From positions 3,720,001-3,784,000 of the forward strand of contig CP099650.1 of assembly GCA_024123915.1 (NCBI GenBank): a DNA stretch of 64,000 nucleotides, written 5' to 3'. The notes under the pieces are model-generated. The model was not told where the DNA came from. It did not search any database and was given only the letters and a program-made list of their open reading frames with translations. The position numbers and the translations under genes are program-made. The stretch's first letter is position 1, and every line of letters starts with the position of its first letter. Origin of the DNA: Oxalobacteraceae bacterium OTU3CAMAD1 (GTDB taxonomy: Bacteria > Pseudomonadota > Gammaproteobacteria > Burkholderiales > Burkholderiaceae_D). Positions 27,652 through 33,659 of this stretch are shown in pieces.

Positions 27652-27976
27652 CTATTTTTCTTCTAAGTGATCGATCTCTACGGACCTAGGTTCAACCTGC
27701 GACATGACAGCTCTGCGTAACAAACCAGGTCGTTTTCTAAGAGAGTATGCATGCATGACACTTAGTGCAGGGAACTCCAATCCATCTATCTTAGTGTGGC
27801 CGATGATTACGGGCATGTTGAAGTTTATATTCTTCGGATTGTCCAGCGGGATATGCCATTTTCCACCAAAAGTCTCACGCACAATCTCCCCTATATGGCT
27901 CGGCAATTTTCTCAAGACCTTCAAGTTGGTCGTCCATGATAAAAATGAATCTATCGAATTTTTCTCGTTCATCCAT
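27652..27976 (-). pseudogene. Immunity gene copy with internal deletion and frameshift
   Basis: Sister of the gene at 25554-26012. From ATG 27976 the frame reads MDEREKFDRFIFIMDDQLEG, matching the intact copy's KDKFDHFLFIMDDQLEA. Soon after LEKIAE it leaves the family; homology resumes in another frame at GEIVRETFGGKWHI and continues to the shared end DHLEEK at 27652. Relative to the intact copy about 41 codons are missing plus a frame change. A 106-codon open frame (27652-27972) exists but its first ~25 residues are out-of-frame reading, so a working protein is unlikely. Confidence 0.7.
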
Positions 27977-28048
27977 ATGTTTTATTTCCGGTTTCGGTAT
28001 CGTCGTCTAAAGCTATAGTCGAATGTCTGAACACTCCAGGCATTAAAA

Positions 28049-28513
28049 TCACTCAACAAAATTATTTTGTTGGGGATCATAGATTACTACGCCTCTTATT
28101 TCGCGTAGGAAATCCATCAAATAGATTATCTGATTGGTGTATTGTTGTCCATCATCATTTCCAAAAACAACTCTAATCCTTCGATTAATTCTCGAAAGAT
28201 CGAATGAATTGAAGGATTTTGTCCTTTCTTGAATCTCTAATGAATCCGCCCTAACTGTTTCGCCCTCTTCAAAGCTGACGCGGGCAAGCCATTTATCCCA
28301 CTTGAGGACCAATGTTTCGTTTTTTGCAAAAGGCAACTTTTCGCGCTGTAGCGAAAAGTTTTCATTTTGAAGTTGGTTTTTTAGATCTTTTGCAAGGGAT
28401 TCATATGACAACTGCGGCGCTTCATTGGTTAATAATCCGTATAGCGCAAATGTCACAATTAATTCCTCCAGCGGGAAGTCGCGTGATGTCAATACTATAA
28501 ATTCATTAGACAA
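28049..28513 (-). CDS. Probable immunity protein, unassigned, unclear 5' end
   Basis: 154 residues from TTG 28513, with no ribosome site. The same frame stays open upstream to 28588 and reads plausibly as coding (YSLGQPDENLIHYDPL), but has no ATG/GTG. A different frame from TTG 28592 begins MTELTYFAST. The gene may have lost its start by a frameshift near 28555. The C-terminal part (FGNDDGQQYTNQIIYLMDFL, VVIYDPQQ) is well formed. Family not recognised. Confidence 0.5.
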   Translation of the reverse strand: MSNEFIVLTSRDFPLEELIVTFALYGLLTNEAPQLSYESLAKDLKNQLQNENFSLQREKLPFAKNETLVLKWDKWLARVSFEEGETVRADSLEIQERTKSFNSFDLSRINRRIRVVFGNDDGQQYTNQIIYLMDFLREIRGVVIYDPQQNNFVE

Positions 28514-28594
28514 CGGATCATAGTGAATTAGGTTTTCGTCCGGCTGGCCGAGTGAGTATGCGGGTTGAAGCGAAATAAGTAAGTTCTGTCAATT

Positions 28595-29242
28595 CTAGAG
28601 GTGCCGGCTTACGTCCATGTGGAGTATTTCAATCTTGCCAAACTGTTGCAGTAAAATTAGATGTTCAATTACCTTAACTTTGACGAGGTTGTCCAGTTTT
28701 GGGGCGCCGCCGATGACTAGAGCGGGCTCAAAACCATACATCTCGTCAGCCCTTAAAGCACCAAGTTTTTTTACGGCACGTTTAAAGATCTTCTTCTCTT
28801 TTTCATCTTCAATATCTAAAGCATCGGGCTCCTTCGTCGCCATAAATGCCTCTACAGCACTTACCTCATCTCCGGCGAGAACAGATCTATTCGGCGGCGT
28901 GGTAATTATCTCGGAAAAAAGCCCGCTAATCGTGGCGGTTTGCCCAGTGGATTTATTCCATAAAAACACACGGCCAAATGCTGTTCTGGCAATTGCAAAG
29001 TAGCTATCGACGCCTTCGATACCAGTGTTGCTCAGCCAAGCATCGACAACCCTAGTGTAGTCACTAGGATTTACCAGCCAAAATAGCCCGTTGTGGAAAC
29101 CGCCCCAATTATGGTCCTGCCAATACTCAAGTAACTTATCAGGCAATTTGCCTCGAAATTTTTTGATATCCGATGGCAATGGCTGAACCTTATTAAACTG
29201 CGGACCAAAATTTTCTAGAAAATATTCAAAACATTCATCCAT
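28595..29242 (-). CDS. Tdi1-like immunity protein, paralog 5
   Basis: 215 residues from ATG 29242 (MDECFEYFLENFGPQF). GAD-like part LLEYWQDHNWGGFHNGLFW; DUF1851 part IARTAFGRVFLWN, RADEMYGFEPALVIGG, KVKVIEHLILLQ. The C-terminus HMDVSRHL matches paralog 1. The N-terminus is the closest intact match to the stub at 31153-31242. The gene lies 39 nt downstream of the broken gene at 29282-29583. Confidence 0.82.
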   Translation of the reverse strand: MDECFEYFLENFGPQFNKVQPLPSDIKKFRGKLPDKLLEYWQDHNWGGFHNGLFWLVNPSDYTRVVDAWLSNTGIEGVDSYFAIARTAFGRVFLWNKSTGQTATISGLFSEIITTPPNRSVLAGDEVSAVEAFMATKEPDALDIEDEKEKKIFKRAVKKLGALRADEMYGFEPALVIGGAPKLDNLVKVKVIEHLILLQQFGKIEILHMDVSRHL

Positions 29243-29281
29243 ATTTATTTTATTGCCGGCTCGCATTCTATACAATTGAGA

Positions 29282-29583
29282 TCACGAAAAGTTCTTATCG
29301 ACAAAGGTCCTCGCAAAATCTTCGGGGCTAACTGACACCCCTTTGCTTGCAGCCATATCCAGATTTCGTTGCCAAATATTTTTTATTTGCGCGAGAAGTG
29401 TATCTGGGAAATCCATAGTCTTCGCGACATCTCTTTCCACGTTCCAGTCACGCCGAGGGCAACCCTCAGTTTTGGCTCCATTGAAACCAGAGTTGCCACC
29501 TGCTCAGATGTTAGTTGGTCTATCGAATCTAATATGTAGCATTCGATTAATCTTAGTAAAGGCTTGCCTGCATATCTGTCCAT
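29282..29583 (-). pseudogene. Small immunity-type gene with single-base frameshift
   Basis: From ATG 29583 the frame reads MDRYAGKPLLRLIECYILDS and goes on to GVTGTWKE, then stops early after 66 codons. Shifting frame at about 29429-29434 restores a clear protein end (DVAKTMDFPDTLLAQIKNIW, then EDFARTFVDKNFS) that stops at 29282-29284. One missing base (GAGGAT to GAGAT) explains it. Repaired length is about 99 residues. Such short all-helical proteins occur beside toxin genes, but I cannot name the family. Sequencing error is the alternative explanation. Confidence 0.7.
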
Positions 29584-29601
29584 AATATGGCACTCTTGGA
29601 A

Positions 29602-30267
29602 TTAGCTGCCCACGTGTCTACTGATGTCCAAATGAGTTACTTCTATCTGCCCTAGCTGAGACAGTAAAACCAAATGCTCAATCATTTTAACCTTAACTAA
29701 ATTTTCTAGCTTTGGAACTCCTCCAATACTCAGGGCAGGCTCAAATCCATACATCTCATCAACTTTTAAAGGCCCTAATTTTTTAAGCGCGCGCGCGAAC
29801 AAAGGCTTTTCTTTATGATCCTCAAAATCAAAGTTCTTTTTCTCCTTTGAAAGGAAAAAAGATGTGATTGCGGTGTCCGATTTCGAAGGATCCAATCGTG
29901 GCTCCACCGTGGTGATCATCGAAATTAAAGGATCAATTATGATGCTGCTCCCGGTACTTTTTCCCCACAAATATAATTTCCCGAACGCGCCTCTTGCGAC
30001 GACATTATAGCTATCTTGTTTAAAAAAATTCAGCGAGCCCAGCCATGCGTCAAGTATGGGTGTAAATTGATCTGGGTTAGTGCTCCACATGAGTCCGTTG
30101 GCGTAGCCACTCCATCCGACTTCTGTCCAAAATTCCAAAAGTGTCGCCGGAAGCTCTTCTCTATATTTGGATAACTCGATAGGACAACACAAACTGCCAA
30201 GTGTTAGGCCCATTGCGTCCCCATGTCGCGGGAACTCTACCAAGAACTCTTCAAAGTATGGGCTCAT
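29602..30267 (-). CDS. Tdi1-like immunity protein, paralog 6 (divergent N-terminus)
   Basis: 221 residues, the longest copy. The N-terminal ~35 residues carry an insertion (PRHGDAMGLTLGSLCCPIE) not seen in the others; the GAD-like core is LLEFWTEVGWSGYANGLMW. DUF1851: ARGAFGKLYLWGKSTGSS, VDEMYGFEPALSIGG and KMIEHLVLL are well kept. Among the intact copies it is nearest to the effector gene. Its ending is DISRHVGS. Weak ribosome site (GAAG). Confidence 0.8.
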   Translation of the reverse strand: MSPYFEEFLVEFPRHGDAMGLTLGSLCCPIELSKYREELPATLLEFWTEVGWSGYANGLMWSTNPDQFTPILDAWLGSLNFFKQDSYNVVARGAFGKLYLWGKSTGSSIIIDPLISMITTVEPRLDPSKSDTAITSFFLSKEKKNFDFEDHKEKPLFARALKKLGPLKVDEMYGFEPALSIGGVPKLENLVKVKMIEHLVLLSQLGQIEVTHLDISRHVGS

Positions 30268-30325
30268 ATCTTCAATACGACTTCCTGTGAAGCACAGAAT
30301 CGGAGCAAAATTTGGTCTGCTTCAG

Positions 30326-30739
30326 CTACTGAAATAAAATTGGTTTTCCGCTCGATATGCTTATTTGCGCAAGCTGTTCCAAACGGTCGACAAGTGGCTC
30401 GCCATCAATGTCAAAAAAACATTCAAGCAATGTCTTTGGATCAATTCCGAAAGTTCTCGACACCTCTTTTTTCCATTCGGAGTTAGGCTCGATAGGTGGA
30501 TATTGCTGCAGTGTTTCCTTGACCTGTTTCAACTCTTTAAGCAGCTGTCGAGCCTCTTCACTCGTCCACTCACCGTCACAGTCGGAATGAGTATTAAGGA
30601 CTTTGCAAACGCTTCCAATGTTGCCTTTTTCAACAGTTGAAGCAACGGCATCGCGGAAGAAGTTGAAGTCTGCATATAAGCCGACGTCGACACCTTCCAA
30701 TTCGTTTTCTTCATCAAATACGCAAAGATATAAGCCCAT
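30326..30739 (-). CDS. Imm70-like immunity protein
   Basis: 137 residues. The N-terminus MGLYLCVFDEENELEGVDVG followed by LYADFNFFRDAV and the central HSDCDGEWTSEEA fit the Imm70 family of polymorphic-toxin immunity proteins. Cytoplasmic. Starts 2 nt downstream of the preceding gene's stop, so the two are probably one transcript. The cognate toxin is not present. Confidence 0.75.
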   Translation of the reverse strand: MGLYLCVFDEENELEGVDVGLYADFNFFRDAVASTVEKGNIGSVCKVLNTHSDCDGEWTSEEARQLLKELKQVKETLQQYPPIEPNSEWKKEVSRTFGIDPKTLLECFFDIDGEPLVDRLEQLAQISISSGKPILFQ

Positions 30740-30740
30740 G

Positions 30741-31088
30741 TCATTTTCGTTCCATTTTAATGAGGCCGTTCATGCTTCTCACGAAGTCCCTGAGCGTGAC
30801 ATGAACTTTTGTCTCTTTGGTTAGTTGAATGATAAATTTCTTATTGCGGGTCTTTGCTATATAGGCCAGCATCCTTATCTGGTAAGTCAGGCGAAGTTGA
30901 GATGTATTTTTTATCAAATATAATTTATCCCCCATCTCAGCATCAGGCTTGGCGCATCGAGGAGTTTGATGTTTTGTATAAGAAAATTCCATCGATATCT
31001 CATTTGGATTTTGATGGTTGGGGAAGCGCTGTGCCAATGGACGTTCCAGTAAATATGACTCCCAATATTTGCTGCTGCCTGCGTTCAT
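30741..31088 (-). CDS. Small hypothetical protein in immunity array
   Basis: 115 residues if started at ATG 31088; an internal ATG at 30992 has a better spaced GAG. The C-terminal part (KFIIQLTKETKVHVTLRDFV) is basic, unlike the acidic immunity proteins nearby. Its stop abuts the start of the Imm70-like gene. No family recognised; it could be an immunity gene or a decayed piece kept in operon context. Confidence 0.4.
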   Translation of the reverse strand: MNAGSSKYWESYLLERPLAQRFPNHQNPNEISMEFSYTKHQTPRCAKPDAEMGDKLYLIKNTSQLRLTYQIRMLAYIAKTRNKKFIIQLTKETKVHVTLRDFVRSMNGLIKMERK

Positions 31089-31399
31089 AGCGACTGAATA
31101 GCACCGGTCACGCAGGCGGCCATTCTGATGCTTTAAACGAGCTTAGCGATCTTCACCAAGAAAGTGTGGCGGGGGTGATCGCTGCACATTCAAGTTGTTG
31201 TCCTAGTTCCAACAGGAATCTTTCATAACATTCGTCCGTCACGACCTTGCTATTTACTGCCTCACTATTGCTGGTCCTCACATCAACTCGCCAACCACAG
31301 CTGCACGCCTTTGCGGATGGCAAAGGCTTTCTTCAATGTAATTATTTTTACCACGAAAGTATAGTCACCGAGATATATTTTTCAATGCGTTTTCAGCAA
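31089..31399. other. Gene-poor stretch holding decayed immunity sequence
   Basis: 311 nt without an intact gene. Contains the Tdi1-like stub at 31153-31242 and a perfect hairpin GCCTTTGC-GGATG-GCAAAGGC (31307-31327) followed on plus by TTTCTTC. The hairpin looks like a terminator for plus-strand transcription although no plus gene is here. The rest shows nothing I can name. Confidence 0.5.
31153..31242 (-). pseudogene. N-terminal stub of a seventh Tdi1-like paralog
   Basis: GTG 31242 opens 29 codons then TGA. The reading TDECYERFLLELGQQL lines up with MDECFEYFLENFGPQF of paralog 5 (8 of 15 identical after the start region). Downstream the GAD-like and DUF1851 parts are absent, replaced by the region next to the unassigned gene at 30741. 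Confidence 0.55.
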
Positions 31400-31858
31400 T
31401 TACTTGGTCGCTACGAGCACTGCTACGGTTTTGCTTAAGAAATCCGTGCTTTGTCCGTTGATTCGGTTGCAAAGATCTTCCACTGATTTTTTTACACTTG
31501 CGTCACTTTTGACCAAGGCCCGAATCAGCTCGCGTTTTGTTTCCTCACTATTTAATATACGCATTAAAACAATTGATGCCCATTTTGGCGCAGTAGTAAG
31601 TATATGTGGTATAGCGGCTAAGAATCCGGCCACATATTCTTGGTCGTCAAATGCTTCTGCCGTGTGGATGACTGAAAACATCCCTTCGTCGAACGAAAAA
31701 TCGTCTTCCAGCGATAGCAATAAAAACGCAACGGATACGGGATCTCTTTCTTCAGCGATAGTTTCCAGTGAGCTGTCAATACTTTTAACTGATTGTTCGT
31801 CATTGGATTTAATGGCAAACGTAAGTTTCTCAAATGCAGATACAAGAGTTGGATTCAT
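31400..31858 (-). CDS. Imm30-like immunity protein, likely cognate to the adjacent effector
   Basis: 152 residues. Helical, acidic protein with FDEGMFSVIHTAEAFDDQEY and PHILTTAPKWASIVLMRILN, which resembles the Imm30 family pattern (MF--H--E, P-W, RILN). Its ATG overlaps the effector stop by 4 nt, the arrangement expected of a translationally coupled effector-immunity pair. It is therefore the best candidate for the true partner of the effector at 31855-32736. Confidence 0.7.
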   Translation of the reverse strand: MNPTLVSAFEKLTFAIKSNDEQSVKSIDSSLETIAEERDPVSVAFLLLSLEDDFSFDEGMFSVIHTAEAFDDQEYVAGFLAAIPHILTTAPKWASIVLMRILNSEETKRELIRALVKSDASVKKSVEDLCNRINGQSTDFLSKTVAVLVATK

Positions 31859-32736
31859 TTTTTTCCTGATTTCTTAAATATTTCGGGAAAGCCCTCTTTA
31901 TTTTTTTTGATTAAGTCTTGAAGGCCTTCGCGAATTTTCGGTTCATACAAGCCATCTTTTTGATAGATCTGTCGAGCGTCCTTCACACCCGCTGCTAAAG
32001 CATCCCGAGGTGGCATTTTGGCGTCGGCAGTGGTGCCATACGTAAATGTTTCCCTGTGACGTCCACCAGTGCCTGGTACGGGTTGCTCCATATTTATTGC
32101 AATGCCGTCGTTTCTGGAAACTCCATGCTGTTCCATATGCTTCGCCGAAGGTATATGGTTCGGCGTAATGTTATCGCCCTTTTTTCCTGCCTTAACTAAT
32201 TCTTTATATGACGCTACGTCACCCTCCGTGGCTAGGAGTTTTTTAGGTTTAACGCCAGAGGACGCGCAATCTTCGCAGTCTTTGTCTTTCTTCACCGACT
32301 GCTTTTCCTGCTGAGTCAGACCCTCTTTGGTGCCTTTAGCTTCCTTGGCCTCTTTAGCGAGTTTAGCTTCTTTGGCTGCAGCTTCTATTGCCTCAGCTTC
32401 TTTTTTTGCCTTCTTGAGATCGTTGACTGTTTTTGTCAGCGTGGCTACTTTCGCTTGTAGCGCAGCGATAGATTTTGTTGCACGAACTGCCTTCATCGGC
32501 TTCGCAACCGCGTCCCCGAGGTAGGGCACCATGCTGACCGTGCTCAGCGCTGCGCCCCAATAATCTCCCCTTGCAATGGATATACCCGCGCCGACAAGGT
32601 CCGAGGTCGGCGTCGGATCAACCAGTCCAGCTGCGTCGGCCGCAGCGCCGGCAATCTCCAACTTCAAGTCCTTGTCCGCTTTGGCCAACGCCGTCGTGGC
32701 ATCGGTCAGCTTTTTGGTGATGTTTGTAAGATCCAT
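31855..32736 (-). CDS. Putative type VI effector with unassigned His-rich toxin domain
   Basis: 293 residues from ATG 32736, which overlaps the DUF4123 stop (TAATG). An N-terminal hydrophobic module (about 39-80: LVDPTPTSDLVGAGIS, then GDYWGAALSTVSMVPYLGDA) is of the kind found ahead of many polymorphic toxins. A Lys/Ala/Glu-rich helical linker (about 95-165) follows, then a CEDC motif and the C-terminal domain (about 185-293). That domain has NHIPSAKHMEQHG, DGIAINMEQP and GTGGRHRETFTYG, with conserved-looking H194, H200, H204 and H227. The His/Asn pattern suggests a nuclease, but no named toxin family is assigned. Flanked by VgrG, a DUF4123 adaptor and an immunity gene. Confidence 0.75.
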   Translation of the reverse strand: MDLTNITKKLTDATTALAKADKDLKLEIAGAAADAAGLVDPTPTSDLVGAGISIARGDYWGAALSTVSMVPYLGDAVAKPMKAVRATKSIAALQAKVATLTKTVNDLKKAKKEAEAIEAAAKEAKLAKEAKEAKGTKEGLTQQEKQSVKKDKDCEDCASSGVKPKKLLATEGDVASYKELVKAGKKGDNITPNHIPSAKHMEQHGVSRNDGIAINMEQPVPGTGGRHRETFTYGTTADAKMPPRDALAAGVKDARQIYQKDGLYEPKIREGLQDLIKKNKEGFPEIFKKSGKK

Positions 32737-33647
32737 TATGCGCGCCCGCCGTGTGGATCGGCCGGAAGTTCGAACAGTGCATCCATGCGCTTGCTTGCGG
32801 TGATTTGCTCCCAAGCTTCGCTTGGCAGGGCACTGATCATATTGCTGAGCCGATCCGACGGGGGTACATCCTCGGCTTTGAGGTAGGACTTCACCATGGC
32901 GTTGTCGTCGAACGACGGCGACACGGTCATCATCAACCCCGCGAACAGATGCTGGGCCGCAGCATCGTTGATGCCGTAGCTGTTTGCACGAGCGACGGCA
33001 GTAATGGCAATCTCGCGCAACATGTTTGGTTTGATGCCAGTGATCTCATCCGGACAGGTATCCCGCCATTGCTGGATGATGCTGTCATACAGGTTTTCTT
33101 TGTCGAAGTACATGAGCTGATCGCGTTGCGCAAGCGTGAGACTGATTGGCGTGAAGGCAAAGCGCGCGATGTCAGCCGATGTGGCGGGCTCGATACCAAT
33201 AGCGTAACGTTCTTCGCGGCGCGGCTCCCACGCGATCCAACTGCTTACCGGGGCGAAGAAATACCGCTTTTGTTGCGCGTTCAACGCCGATGGGAGGCCC
33301 AGCAAAATTCGCGGATCATAGAACCGCAGTACGACTTGCTGATCATCATTGATCTCGCACTGCAACCGCCGGGTAAGCATGGGGGCAAGAACGGGCAGGG
33401 CGTAAGGGCTGCCGATCCAGCTCACGCTTGGCGAGGCCTGCTCCAACTCTTCCAGCCATGCGATGAGTTTGTCGTTGTCGCGCGGCGTGGCAATCAGCAG
33501 CGGTGCTGCTGTCACTAGATGTTCCTCGGGCGTGCCGTCGAAAAGCGACTTCCATTGCACATCTGCGAAGCGCGTTGTCAGGTCGCGGAAAGCATGCTCA
33601 TGCGCGGAGCAGTCGAGCAGAGCATAGGTGTAGGTTTGTGTTTCCAT
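32736..33647 (-). CDS. DUF4123 effector adaptor/chaperone (Tap/TEC-like)
   Basis: 303 residues, cytoplasmic. N-terminal ALLDCSAHEHAF and LLIATPRDNDKLIAWLEELE, then LRFYDPRILLGL, are DUF4123 hallmarks. DUF4123 proteins load a specific effector onto the C-terminal tail of the VgrG encoded next door. It lies 12 nt after vgrG and its stop overlaps the effector start by 1 nt, so all three are coupled. Confidence 0.88.
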   Translation of the reverse strand: METQTYTYALLDCSAHEHAFRDLTTRFADVQWKSLFDGTPEEHLVTAAPLLIATPRDNDKLIAWLEELEQASPSVSWIGSPYALPVLAPMLTRRLQCEINDDQQVVLRFYDPRILLGLPSALNAQQKRYFFAPVSSWIAWEPRREERYAIGIEPATSADIARFAFTPISLTLAQRDQLMYFDKENLYDSIIQQWRDTCPDEITGIKPNMLREIAITAVARANSYGINDAAAQHLFAGLMMTVSPSFDDNAMVKSYLKAEDVPPSDRLSNMISALPSEAWEQITASKRMDALFELPADPHGGRA

Positions 33648-33659
33648 GAATGTCTTTTG

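Noticed and set aside
22499..30267. Calling the repeated ~215-residue genes SMI1/KNR4 (Imm-SUKH) proteins
   Set aside because: The order GAD-like LLEYW--GWGG--GLFW followed by the DUF1851 AFG-LFLW and DEMYGFEPAL blocks fits Tdi1-type proteins better than SUKH.
31855..32736. Assigning the effector as a Tde1/Ntox15 DNase because Tdi1-like genes are nearby
   Set aside because: I could not match the C-terminal domain to the Ntox15 pattern, and the coupled neighbour is Imm30-like, not Tdi1-like.
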